A DNA stretch of 64,000 nt from Eubacteriales bacterium (lineage in GTDB: Bacteria; Bacillota; Clostridia; Acetivibrionales; JANLFN01). Below, one piece after another: positions 7,830-16,037 of this stretch (position 1 is its first letter; every line of letters begins with the position of its first letter). Position numbers and translations under genes: made by a program. The notes beneath the pieces were generated by a model. The model made no database searches, was not told the origin of the DNA, and saw only the letters and a list, made by a program, of their open reading frames with translations. The stretch is from the NCBI GenBank assembly GCA_024655885.1, contig JANLFN010000007.1, forward strand, positions 118,162 to 182,161. Reading direction: 5' to 3'.

Positions 7830-8378
7830 CTAAAGGGAATCCACATCCCACTGGATAGTAAAGTAGCCGAGATTTCTCGCCAGGCCTACCACATTATTGT
7901 TGTAGTCGCCGTAGGGAGCCCTGAAGAGTTCAATATTTTTTCCTGAAATTTCACTTAATTTTTTACCGCTCAATGAGATTTCCTGAATTATCTTTTTGCT
8001 GTCTAAGGCTCCCATTCTTAAGTGAGAATAAGAATGGTTGCCGATGTCATGCCCTTGTCCCGCAATAGATTTTACTGCGTCGGGGTTTTTTTCAGCCCAC
8101 TGCCCTACAATAAAAAAAGTTGCTTTCACATTTTCTCTTTTTAATACGTCCAGGATATGGGGTATGTCCTCTGCTCCCCAGGCGCAGTCAAAAGTGATGG
8201 CAACTTTTTTATCGCTGCGGTCCACGCAATAGATGGGCAAATCCCTCTCTGTTGAAAAAACGCTTATGGCGTCCTCTACAGGCAGGAAAAAAGCCGCCAG
8301 TATAACACTAACAATAACCAAAAGCAGAGCAAAAAAAAACTTGTAACTCCTCTTCACATTAAAAGCAAAAATCCTCAT
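7830..8378 (-). pseudogene. Truncated PdaB-like polysaccharide deacetylase
   Basis: 182 residues from ATG 8378 (GGAG 8 bases upstream). A membrane anchor covers about 12-35. The NodB domain follows with motif 1 TFDCAWG, motif 2 HSYSH and motif 3 RAPYGDYNN, as in the sporulation-linked PdaB group that deacetylates peptidoglycan or acts on spore cortex. The frame stops directly after QWDVDSL, where relatives continue for about 60 residues including the last catalytic motif with LFH. Only 36 bases separate this stop from the end of the convergent transporter gene, so the missing tail is not nearby. The gene is therefore 3'-truncated and probably inactive. Confidence 0.75.
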
Positions 8379-8873
8379 TCCGTTCACTCCAAATTAATAT
8401 CCAACTATAATATATTTTGGAACTCTGAAGGATATGCCGCAAAAGTTTCTCCATAGCCCCCTATTTATTTTGTCTGACAGCGTTCCACCGTTTGTATACC
8501 ATTTTCAGACGTACATGCAATGCAATCATGATTCCTATTTTTCACAATATCAGAGGATCACAGCTTCAAAGCGGGTATTTTCCCCCAAACCTGCCTTTTG
8601 CTTTTCTCCTACAAGGTGTGTATGTTTTATTAAAATTAGACAATCATATCCCCCATATTGATTGTTGAATTACATAAAATAAACAATTGAAATCACCGGC
8701 TTCAAATGGTAAAATTACCATATTGAGCTGGGGAGTCAAAGACATTTTAGAATATGATGTATTTGAACCTGGAACGGCTTCAGCACAATAGTTGCTTTAG
8801 TACTTTGGCACTTCGAGTTTTTTGGGCAAGCAAAGGGCACTCATAAATTTTGAAAAAAGGAAGGAATGTAAGC
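8379..8873 (+). other. Non-coding region upstream of the aldo-keto reductase
   Basis: No convincing gene; a 75-codon frame at 8434 has no Shine-Dalgarno and atypical composition. A promoter with an overlapping palindrome is listed separately at 8687-8721. The leader from there to 8874 is about 150 bases and shows no riboswitch I recognise. Confidence 0.5.
8687..8721 (+). promoter_or_regulatory. Promoter with palindrome overlapping the -10
   Basis: TTGAAA (8687-8692), 17-bp spacer, TAAAAT (8710-8715). The perfect 7-bp inverted repeat ATGGTAA-AA-TTACCAT (8706-8721) covers the -10, as expected for a repressor site. No regulator gene is adjacent. Confidence 0.5.
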
Positions 8874-9896
8874 ATGGATAAAATAGTGCTGGGACGGACA
8901 AATTTGCTGGCTTCAAGAGTGGGTTTCGGCTGTATTCCCATACAGAGAATCAGTTTTGATGATGCCAGGCATCTGCTGCGAAAGGCTTATAACAGCGGAA
9001 TCAACTTCTTTGACACCGCAAGGGCCTATTCGGACAGTGAAGAGAAAATCGGTTATGCGCTGGCGGATGTAAGAAAAGAAATAATCATTGCCACAAAAAC
9101 CATGGCTAAAGATAAAAACACTTTGTTGGAGCACCTTGACACCAGTTTGAAAAACTTAAAAACAGACTATATAGACATCTATCAATTGCATGCTCCTGAA
9201 TATATGCCCCGCCCGGATGGACCGGATGAACTCTATGATACCCTTATAAATGCAAAGAAGGCAGGGAAGATCCGTTTTATCGGGATCACAAATCATAAGC
9301 TGGAAATTGCAAAGGAAGCCGCACAGTCCAATCTGTACGATACCGTCCAATTCCCATTGAGCTCCCTCTCCTCTGAGGATGACCTGGAACTGGTGGAAAT
9401 ATGCAGGCAAAATAATGTAGGACTTATTGCCATGAAAGCCCTTGCCGGAGGTCTGATCACAAAGGCTTCATCTGCTTTTTCATTTTTATGGCAGTACGAT
9501 AATGTTGTTCCCATATGGGGAATCCAGAAGGAGCCCGAGCTGGATGAATTCCTTGACCTGGCGAAAAATCCCCCTGTCCTGGACGAAGAAATGATGAAAA
9601 TCATAGAGAATGACCGTGTTGAGCTCTCAGGAGCATTTTGCCGCGGATGCGGTTATTGTATGCCCTGTCCGGCGGGTATTCCTATACCCATGGCAGCCCG
9701 TATTTCTCTTCTTTTAAGAAGAGCACCCTATCAGCCTTATTTGGAAGACGAATGGAAAGAGAAAATGGAGCTGATTTCCGGTTGTCTTGAATGCGGGCAG
9801 TGCAAGAGCAAATGCCCTTATGAGCTTGATACTCCAAACCTGCTAAAGAGAATGCTGGGAGAGTACCGAGAATTTTACGCTGCACACAAGAAATAG
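8874..9896 (+). CDS. Aldo/keto reductase with C-terminal 4Fe-4S motifs
   Basis: 340 residues from ATG 8874, chosen for GGAAGG 9 bases upstream; an upstream TTG lacks such a site. Residues 1-250 form an AKR barrel with the catalytic tetrad Asp47, Tyr52, Lys75 and His106. The C-terminal 90 residues carry two cysteine clusters, CRGCGYCMPCP and CLECGQCKSKCP, expected to bind iron-sulfur clusters. This fused form is common in anaerobes and may take electrons from ferredoxin rather than only NAD(P)H. It is monocistronic by spacing. Substrate unknown. Confidence 0.9.
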   Translation: MDKIVLGRTNLLASRVGFGCIPIQRISFDDARHLLRKAYNSGINFFDTARAYSDSEEKIGYALADVRKEIIIATKTMAKDKNTLLEHLDTSLKNLKTDYIDIYQLHAPEYMPRPDGPDELYDTLINAKKAGKIRFIGITNHKLEIAKEAAQSNLYDTVQFPLSSLSSEDDLELVEICRQNNVGLIAMKALAGGLITKASSAFSFLWQYDNVVPIWGIQKEPELDEFLDLAKNPPVLDEEMMKIIENDRVELSGAFCRGCGYCMPCPAGIPIPMAARISLLLRRAPYQPYLEDEWKEKMELISGCLECGQCKSKCPYELDTPNLLKRMLGEYREFYAAHKK

Positions 9897-10540
9897 GTGA
9901 GTAAGCGTCTCCCATCCGGGGCGTTAATTCTTCCAAACATGAGTTTTGTTCGTTGAATTTGCGGTCTCTTTCTTTAAAGTGCAATATCAACGATGCCGCA
10001 GATGTAATTTGTTGCAAACTGCTTATGAGCTAAGGATACCTTCAAAGCTTCCTCTATTGAGGCGAATTTGGCTTTTGCGGTATCTGTTCGCTCTATCAGC
10101 ACCCTTCCGGCCACCTATGCCCATCTATATTTTTTTGCCATATCATCAAAATATAGATCCCCTCTTGAGAATTAAATTTTTCCAGTCCTTGCGGCCGGAC
10201 GTTTCCCAACCGGTGCTTTTTAACATAACAAATTTCCAGTACATCCAAAATGTTAAAAAGCGCATCCATGATTGTTGTGCCCCCCTTCTAGAAGCAAATT
10301 CTGTTATGGGGCACTAGTTATTTTAAAGTTTAAAGTGCCCCATCTTTAGTAACGAAATTTTTCCTATTTCATATATTACTAATGGATTGAAGCATTATCC
10401 CCATTTTGATTATGCTTTTCAACAGCCGCATTGCCCAAGCCTTAAGTTTTGTCAAGGCTTGTTATCCTTTTTACGGCACTTGAAGCAGCTAACTGTAAAC
10501 CACAGCTTGATTATCTTTGTAAGGAAGGAGCTTGATAGAA
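9897..10540. other. Long non-coding region with a structured element
   Basis: No supported gene. It contains an 11-bp inverted repeat ATCTATATTTT / AAAATATAGAT (10123-10133, 10148-10158) and the structured element at 10168-10343. A Shine-Dalgarno (10521-10530) then precedes asnB. A 123-codon frame across the element is accidental. Confidence 0.55.
10168..10343 (-). repeat. Structured intergenic element, copy A
   Basis: Shares three blocks in the same order with the element at 46353-46449: AGAATTAAATTTTTCCAG (10168-10185, identical 18 bases), GTTTCCCAACCGGT (10201-10214, identical) and a 21-base block (10318-10338, one difference). Between blocks two and three this copy has 103 extra bases with an 11-bp hairpin, GCTTTTTAACA / TGTTAAAAAGC (10215-10225, 10251-10261). 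A perfect 10-bp hairpin, ATGGGGCACT / AGTGCCCCAT (10306-10315, 10334-10343), closes the element. It could be a structured RNA on the minus strand or a small mobile repeat; I do not recognise its class. Confidence 0.55.
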
Positions 10541-12382
10541 ATGTGCGGAATCGCAGGATGGGCCGACCTGGAGGCTGATCTGTCCGAACAGCAGCCTATA
10601 CTGGAATTGATGTCCGAAAAGCTGTCCCACCGGGGGCCTGATGCCTCAGGTGTATGGATTTCTCCGCATGCAGCCTTTGCCCACAGGCGCCTGATTGTCG
10701 TCGACCCTGCCGGAGGAGGGCAGCCAATGGTCCGCAGGCGGGGAAACTGTACATATATCATCGTATATAACGGAGAACTTTACAACACCCTTGATTTGCG
10801 CCGTGAGCTGGAGAAAAAAGGCCACGTTTTTTTGAGCAGTTCGGATACCGAGGTTCTGCTTACCTCCTATATGGAGTGGGGTAAAAAATGCGTCGAGCAT
10901 TTAAACGGAATCTATGCCTTTGGCATATGGGATGAAAAGAGGCAAAGACTGTTTTTGGCGCGGGACAGGTTTGGAGTCAAACCCCTTTTTTATGCACAGC
11001 GCGGCAGCTCTTTGATTTTCGCTTCGGAGTTAAAAGCTCTTTTGGTCCATCCCCTAATTAAAGCCGAAGTAAACCGGGAAGGCCTTGCCGAAGTATTTGC
11101 GCTGGGACCGGCCCGGACACCGGGCCACGGTGTGTTTAAGGATATATGGGAGTTGAAGCCCTCCTATTCCATGACTTTCGATGCCCAGGGAATACGCCGG
11201 TACAAGTATTGGTCTCTTGAGAGCTATGAGCATACCGACAGTTTAGAGGATACAAGCGAAGTAATCCGGGGGCTGGTAAAAGACGCCATCGAAAGGCAAC
11301 TGGTGGCGGACGTGCCGGTATGTACCTTCTTATCGGGAGGACTGGATTCCAGCGCCATCTCTGCCTATGCGTCCAATGCTTTTATTTCAAGAGGTCTTGA
11401 CCGGCTGAACACATACTCGGTGGATTACGTGGACAATGAGCTTTTTTTCAAGCCCAGTGCCTTTCAACCCAATTCGGATGCACCCTGGATAAGGCGCATG
11501 GCTGACTTTTTAGGCACAAACCACCATAACATAGTCATCGATACGCCCCAGCTTGTGGAGGCTCTTGCAGGGGCATTAAAGGCCCGTGATTTGCCCGGAA
11601 TGGCTGATATTGATTCCTCCCTCTGGCTGTTCTGCAGGGAAATCAAGAAAAACGCCACCGTAGCTCTCTCCGGAGAGTGCGCAGATGAAGTGTTCGGCGG
11701 CTATCCCTGGTTTCACCGGGAAGACCTCATGAACGCAGGAACCTTTCCATGGGCGTGCTCTCTCAGTGAGCGCACGGCGGTCATGTCCCATGACCTGTAT
11801 GAATTTATCAGACCGGAGGAGTATGTGGCCAAAAGATATGAAGAGACGCTGGCCGAAGTTCCCCGGCTGCCCGGGGAATCCCCTCTGGAAGCCCGCAGGC
11901 GCGAAATATTCTACCTCAACATCACCTGGTTCATGACGACGCTGCTTGACCGGAAAGACCGGATGAGCATGGCCCACGGCCTGGAGGTGAGGGTTCCCTA
12001 CTGCGACCACCGGCTTGTGCAGTATGTGTGGAATATCCCCTGGGATATTAAATTCTGGAATGGGCTGTCTAAGGGGATCTTAAGGCATGCCTTGAGAGGC
12101 GTTCTGCCTGAGGACGTGCTGATGCGAAGCAAAAGCCCTTATCCCAAGACCCATAATCCGGCCTATGAGGCCGCCGTGGGCAAGCTGCTGCTGGAGGTAT
12201 TGAACGACAGCAACTCGGCGCTGCTGCCCCTCATCGACGTCAAGGCGGTCAGAGCGCTGGCCCAGAGCAAGTCGGACTACGGCAAGCCCTGGTTCGGCCA
12301 GCTGATGGCGACGCCGCAGATGTTCGCCTATCTGGTCCAGGTGGATGCCTGGTTAAAGGAATACCACATCTCCATTGTCTGA
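10541..12382 (+). CDS. asnB: Asparagine synthase, glutamine-hydrolysing
   Basis: 613 residues from ATG 10541, giving the required N-terminal Met-Cys whose Cys2 becomes the glutaminase nucleophile; AAGGAAGGAG lies upstream. The N-terminal class II amidotransferase domain shows CGIAGW, SHRGPDA, YNGELYN and SSDTEV. The synthetase domain has the PP-loop SGGLDSS at 265-271 and a downstream SGECADEVFGGY segment. It converts aspartate, glutamine and ATP to asparagine in the cytoplasm. It is monocistronic. A 90-base piece of this gene recurs at 13934-14023. Confidence 0.93.
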   Translation: MCGIAGWADLEADLSEQQPILELMSEKLSHRGPDASGVWISPHAAFAHRRLIVVDPAGGGQPMVRRRGNCTYIIVYNGELYNTLDLRRELEKKGHVFLSSSDTEVLLTSYMEWGKKCVEHLNGIYAFGIWDEKRQRLFLARDRFGVKPLFYAQRGSSLIFASELKALLVHPLIKAEVNREGLAEVFALGPARTPGHGVFKDIWELKPSYSMTFDAQGIRRYKYWSLESYEHTDSLEDTSEVIRGLVKDAIERQLVADVPVCTFLSGGLDSSAISAYASNAFISRGLDRLNTYSVDYVDNELFFKPSAFQPNSDAPWIRRMADFLGTNHHNIVIDTPQLVEALAGALKARDLPGMADIDSSLWLFCREIKKNATVALSGECADEVFGGYPWFHREDLMNAGTFPWACSLSERTAVMSHDLYEFIRPEEYVAKRYEETLAEVPRLPGESPLEARRREIFYLNITWFMTTLLDRKDRMSMAHGLEVRVPYCDHRLVQYVWNIPWDIKFWNGLSKGILRHALRGVLPEDVLMRSKSPYPKTHNPAYEAAVGKLLLEVLNDSNSALLPLIDVKAVRALAQSKSDYGKPWFGQLMATPQMFAYLVQVDAWLKEYHISIV

Positions 12383-12517
12383 GCTCTCCATTTCACTTGA
12401 GCGCGGATGCGGGCGCGGGAAGCACTGTGCCCGTATCCGGGCCTGCTGTGCTCCGGCGGCAGGCTATTGAAGCAAGGCGGAATTCCTTTTAAAAGGTTTC
12501 ACAGGCAGGAGTGATGA

Positions 12518-12547
12518 TTTTCAAAAAATGGAGAAGCGTCCCTGTCC
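12518..12547. repeat. Short dispersed repeat (GCGTCCCTGTCCC type)
   Basis: TTTTCAAAAAATGGAGAAGC followed by GTCCCTGTCCC. A near-identical copy is at 14970-15000. It resembles the GGGGAC-type palindromic units at 15899, 23700 and 32070. Confidence 0.6.
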
Positions 12548-12573
12548 CATGTTATTCCGCTTAAGCTCCGGCA

Positions 12574-13761
12574 TTATGCCGCAGGAGGAGCATCTACAGG
12601 AGCTGCAGACGCTTTCGGCCTCAGGTTTACGACGGTATAGATCACCACAAAGACGACCATCAGAGCCAGGCCAAACACGAAGGGAAATCTTATCCACGTA
12701 ATCCCCAAAGCCTTCATTAATCCGTCGTAGAAAATCATGGTCACAAAACCCGCCACGCCGCTAAAGCTGTTCATTATGGAAAATGCCTTGGGTGCCGCAT
12801 GGGGAGGCATCATCCTTCCGGCAATCATCTGGATGGCAGGCATGGAAAGGCTGATCCCAAAACCGGCTAAAGTGTTTCCTACAACCAGGAGAGCCAGGCT
12901 GTTTCCCACGATAAGCAAGACAACCCCAATACAGGCGATGGAAAATGCGATGGGGAGAGTAAACCTTCCGGCCTTCTGAAATATTTTGCCGAATACTAAG
13001 CCCGACACCAATCCACCCACCGTGTACATCATGAGTGCAAATCCCGCTGAGGCCGCATTTCCCATACCGCCGTTGACGATGATCATAGACATGTTCAATG
13101 TCACAGGGATGGTCACAAGCATTACGGAGCCGAACCCCAGGCTTATACCCCAGATGGCAAGAGGCATTTTAAACTTGGGCGTATCCGCCGCCGCAGGAGC
13201 GGCTTTCGGTGGATTAGGCAGCCATAGGATTACCATTCCCAGTATGATAAACACAAGAAGGTATACCATAAAAGTGTGGCGCCAGCTGATTACGCATAAG
13301 AGCCCTCCAAGCATCTGGAATATGATGCCTCCCGTATTGATCAGCACACTGGTGAGGCCGATCATATTGGACACCGCCGGGCCTTCGAAAAGGCCGAATA
13401 TGATGCCTATGCTCAGGGGCATAATCAGACCCAGGGCTATTCCGAAAAGGCACCGCATGGCCAGAATCAAATAAAAGTCATTCATAAGAAATGGAACCAC
13501 TCCCGAAACACCCATGAGCGCCAGTGCAAATATCAGCATGGTCCTATAGCTCACAAGCCTCGGTGTAAGATAGCCGGACAGCAAATTGGCCGGCACTGAA
13601 AACAGCGATGGAATGGTTGCCAGCATCATGACCCTGGCCGGATCTATGCTGGAAAAGGCCATTGTCAGGTTTGCAACCGCAGGATTAACCGCTCCTGCTG
13701 CCATACCTATAAATGATAGAGATAAGACCGCGATCATTATCAAGGTTTTGTTTTTTGTCAT
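12574..13761 (-). CDS. MFS transporter
   Basis: 395 residues, 12 predicted hydrophobic helices with a long central loop around 185-200; start at 13761 after a GGGGG run. It is related to the MFS protein at 51177-52373, which sits in a corrinoid methyltransferase cluster. Both share the N-terminal ATIPSLF / STLPSL segments, a RCLFGIALGLIMPL / RAVFGIGLGLMMPL helix, and a short Ala/Pro-rich C-terminal region. The general role is proton-coupled solute transport; the substrate is unknown. It is flanked by repeats and an asnB fragment rather than by pathway genes. Confidence 0.85.
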   Translation of the reverse strand: MTKNKTLIMIAVLSLSFIGMAAGAVNPAVANLTMAFSSIDPARVMMLATIPSLFSVPANLLSGYLTPRLVSYRTMLIFALALMGVSGVVPFLMNDFYLILAMRCLFGIALGLIMPLSIGIIFGLFEGPAVSNMIGLTSVLINTGGIIFQMLGGLLCVISWRHTFMVYLLVFIILGMVILWLPNPPKAAPAAADTPKFKMPLAIWGISLGFGSVMLVTIPVTLNMSMIIVNGGMGNAASAGFALMMYTVGGLVSGLVFGKIFQKAGRFTLPIAFSIACIGVVLLIVGNSLALLVVGNTLAGFGISLSMPAIQMIAGRMMPPHAAPKAFSIMNSFSGVAGFVTMIFYDGLMKALGITWIRFPFVFGLALMVVFVVIYTVVNLRPKASAAPVDAPPAA

Positions 13762-13933
13762 TTTCCCCCGTCCTTTTAACTAATATTTTTACATATGATA
13801 CTGAGTAGTATTTTCACACGGCACAGTACTGTTTGTCAATGCACTTCTATATACTTTTTTGGAATTCTACCGTTTTTAAGCGTTTTTATCTACATCCCAT
13901 TCCATCCCTGCTGCTTCAGACGTGCAGCGTTTT

Positions 13934-14023
13934 CGGGAGAGTGCGCAGATGAAGTGTTCGGCGGCTATCCCTGGTTTCACCGGGAAGACCTCACGGACAC
14001 AGGAACCTTTCCTATGGGGCGTG
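13934..14023 (+). pseudogene. Internal fragment of asnB (partial duplication)
   Basis: About 90 bases match asnB 11670-11758 almost exactly, including a stretch of nearly 60 identical bases covering the SGECADEVFGGYPWFHRED region, then several substitutions and a one-base insertion. There is no start, and the frame runs into unrelated sequence. The closeness of the match points to a recent copy from the gene 2.3 kb upstream, or to a remnant of a second asnB left after recombination. Confidence 0.85.
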
Positions 14024-14037
14024 TCCCCATTTCTTTA

Positions 14038-14391
14038 TCACTGGGTTCTAGCGTCCCAATACTGAAAATTCAAAAACATATTGATTAGTTTAGTCTGCTC
14101 CTCAAGCTCATGCGGCTTTGCGACACCAAAGCTGCAGCCTTTGAAACCTCTTGATTCCAGTGTCCATAAAAAAGCTTTCATTTTCGGGTACCTTGCTATA
14201 TTTTTCTCCATATAAGCCAGCAGGTCATTCAGTTTCATAAACAGCACCGAATTGGATTGAATCTCCCTAGCATACTTGTCCGGGTCTGCCAGCAGCTCAA
14301 TGGGTTTGACAAGCAATGCACGGTACTCGTCCATATTTGAGAGGTATATATTTTTGTAATTGCTCAAGCTTTCACAAAATACCCTATACAT
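14038..14391 (-). CDS. Small protein of unknown function paired with a nucleotidyltransferase-like protein
   Basis: 117 residues from ATG 14391, which overlaps the upstream stop by 8 bases (ATGTATAG), a sign of translational coupling. The protein is soluble and largely helical, with SNYKNIYLSNMDEYRALLVKP split by a turn and a C-terminal segment FLWTLESRGFKGCSF. I do not recognise a domain. The tight coupling to the NTase-fold gene upstream suggests a two-gene toxin-antitoxin-like or regulatory unit, which is inference. Confidence 0.6.
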   Translation of the reverse strand: MYRVFCESLSNYKNIYLSNMDEYRALLVKPIELLADPDKYAREIQSNSVLFMKLNDLLAYMEKNIARYPKMKAFLWTLESRGFKGCSFGVAKPHELEEQTKLINMFLNFQYWDARTQ

Positions 14392-14893
14392 TATATTTCT
14401 CCCTGAAGACAGACAAATTTTTCTTAAAACCTTCCATTTTCGAAGGATATAAATCCTTCCTCTGCAACACCTCTTCAATGATTTTGCGGATAAGAGTTTT
14501 GTCGCTTTCTTTGATAAGTAAATCAATGTCCTCGGTATCTTTGGGCTCCATCCTGATAATTTTGCTCACAATGATATCTTCCCTTGACAGTACAAAAACC
14601 TGCAGGTATTTAAATTCCTCCAAACGCTTTGCTCTTTCCCTGTAGGAAGGTGCAAGAACAGTACTCTCATATTCCAGCATGTCAAAGTCATTCAGATACC
14701 TTAAAACCCTTCCATAATTAGCGGGATAATGCTGATCGACAAAATCAAAGTCCCTAGTTGCCCTTTGAGTATATTGTCCCAGTATGCAGGCCGAGCCTCC
14801 AAGGAAATATATCTGGAATGGTTCAATTTCCAGGGCCCTTGCCACTTTCTCCATATCCAGGATAATCTCTTTCATTGAATTATAATCGTTCAT
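14384..14893 (-). CDS. DUF6036-like nucleotidyltransferase-fold protein
   Basis: 169 residues from ATG 14893; an in-frame TTG at 14905 is less likely. The segment LGGSACILGQYTQRATRDFDFVD contains the NTase-fold signature GGSA followed by Asp48 and Asp50 as the metal-binding pair. A later KDTEDIDLLI matches the third acidic position of this fold. Such proteins occur as AbiEii-like toxin relatives and as uncharacterised DUF6036 proteins next to a small partner gene. The downstream gene overlaps by 8 bases. No promoter is obvious. Confidence 0.7.
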   Translation of the reverse strand: MNDYNSMKEIILDMEKVARALEIEPFQIYFLGGSACILGQYTQRATRDFDFVDQHYPANYGRVLRYLNDFDMLEYESTVLAPSYRERAKRLEEFKYLQVFVLSREDIIVSKIIRMEPKDTEDIDLLIKESDKTLIRKIIEEVLQRKDLYPSKMEGFKKNLSVFREKYNV

Positions 14894-14969
14894 ATCTACC
14901 GCCAAACAAGAATTGAATTAATTAAGATGATTATATCATTGAAACAGGATTATTTCAAAAAGAACCTAC

Positions 14970-15000
14970 TTTTCAAAAAGTGGAGAAGCGTCCCTGCCCC
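14970..15000. repeat. Short dispersed repeat (GCGTCCCTGCCCC type)
   Basis: Second copy of the sequence at 12518-12547. The sequence TTTTCAAAAAGTGGAGAAGC is followed by GTCCCTGCCCC. Confidence 0.6.
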
Positions 15001-15020
15001 GCAGATTGCTTCCAATCCAC

Positions 15021-15049
15021 TTGAAATAGAACAGATTTAGTGGTAAAAT
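15021..15049 (+). promoter_or_regulatory. Promoter for the nitroreductase gene
   Basis: TTGAAA (15021-15026), 17-bp spacer, TAAAAT (15044-15049). An imperfect hairpin (CGTGAACATGC / GCATTCACG) lies in the leader. Confidence 0.6.
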
Positions 15050-15145
15050 TTGTATGAAATAGACCATATTCATCGTGAACATGCTAGGTTTAAGAATAGA
15101 AAGCATTCACGAGGCATTTCGGCAATAATTAAGGAGGAATGAATG

Positions 15146-15811
15146 ATGAACGTTATAGAAGCGTTGCAAGCGCGTCACAGCACCAGGGCGTATAAGCCCG
15201 ACCCGGTGGACAGGGAAACCATCCGAAAGATACTGGAAGCTGCAAACCATGCCCCTTCATGGGCAAACACGCAGCCATGGGAAGTTTTCGTAGCTTCCGG
15301 GGAACCCCTGGAAAGGCTGCGCCAGCGCAACCTGGAAAATTTCCGGAATGGAGTCCCTCCGGAGCCCGATCAACCCACACCGCAGCATTGGCCTGAAGCC
15401 CATCAAAAACGCACCGGTGCCATGGCGGCAGCACACCAGGCCATACTCGGCATTAAGCGTGAAGATAAAGACGCAAGAAAGATCATGACAGAGAACAACC
15501 TCCGATTTTTCGGCGCTCCGGTAGTCATCTTTCTCTGCATGGACCGTACCCTTGACCCATGGTCCTTATATGATCTGGGTTCTTTCTCCCAAAGCATCAT
15601 GCTGGCCGCGCAGCACTACGGATTGAATACCATCCCGGCAATTATGATGTCTGTTTATCCGAAACTGATCCGTGAAGAACTCAATATCCCTGACAACCTT
15701 AAAGTTGTCTTCAGCATTGCTTTAGGCTACGGTGACCCGGAAAGCATCCAGAACAAGCTCATTACTACAAGAAGGCCCCTTGATGAGTTTGTAAGAATGG
15801 CCGGCATCTAA
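15146..15811 (+). CDS. Nitroreductase family protein
   Basis: 221 residues. AAGGAGG at 15131-15137 is 8 bases from ATG 15146 and 5 from ATG 15143; either is possible. The N-terminal RHSTRAYKPDPVDRETIRKI and NHAPSWANTQPWEV carry the FMN-phosphate and FMN-ring contacts of the family. The YDLGSFSQSIMLAAQHYGL and ALGYGDPES segments are also typical. It is a dimeric FMN-dependent NAD(P)H oxidoreductase; the natural substrate cannot be assigned. Its own promoter suggests a single-gene unit. Confidence 0.88.
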   Translation: MNVIEALQARHSTRAYKPDPVDRETIRKILEAANHAPSWANTQPWEVFVASGEPLERLRQRNLENFRNGVPPEPDQPTPQHWPEAHQKRTGAMAAAHQAILGIKREDKDARKIMTENNLRFFGAPVVIFLCMDRTLDPWSLYDLGSFSQSIMLAAQHYGLNTIPAIMMSVYPKLIREELNIPDNLKVVFSIALGYGDPESIQNKLITTRRPLDEFVRMAGI

Positions 15812-15824
15812 ATTTTGCGTTGCA

Positions 15825-15890
15825 ATCGAGTAGGAGCTGAATAATTATTTTATTCAGCATCCTCTCACACCGCCGTACGTGCCGTTCGGC
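15825..15890 (-). mobile_element. Probable 3' remnant of a group II intron (domains V-VI)
   Basis: On the minus strand GCCGAACGGCACGTACGGC then GGTGTGAGAGG (15861-15890) resembles the 3' half of a domain V. A 9-bp hairpin GCTGAATAA / TTATTCAGC (15836-15858) in the domain VI position and CTCCTACTCGAT at the expected 3' end follow. The 5' strand of domain V and any reverse transcriptase are missing. The identification rests on remembered sequence similarity. Confidence 0.5.
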
Positions 15891-15898
15891 AAGTAATA

Positions 15899-15926
15899 AC
15901 AGGGGACGGTTCTCTGTTCTATGCAA
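15899..15926. repeat. GGGGAC-type short repeat
   Basis: ACAGGGGACGGTTCTCTGTT abuts the intron remnant and resembles the other GGGGAC palindromic units in the window. Confidence 0.5.
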
Positions 15927-16037
15927 TAGTTAAATACCCGGAACAATGCATTTATCATACCGGAGCCCATCAAATCATGGGAGCCGGAAAACTGGAGCGT
16001 ATGGTTGTCTGAAGCCCTCAAGTGGTCCTCCAAAATT

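Noticed and set aside
8434-8661. 75-codon frame upstream of the aldo-keto reductase
   Set aside because: No Shine-Dalgarno, atypical composition, no similarity recognised.
13795-14088. 97-codon frame containing the asnB-like segment
   Set aside because: Only the central 30 codons resemble AsnB; the rest is unrelated and there is no ribosome site, so it is listed as a fragment.
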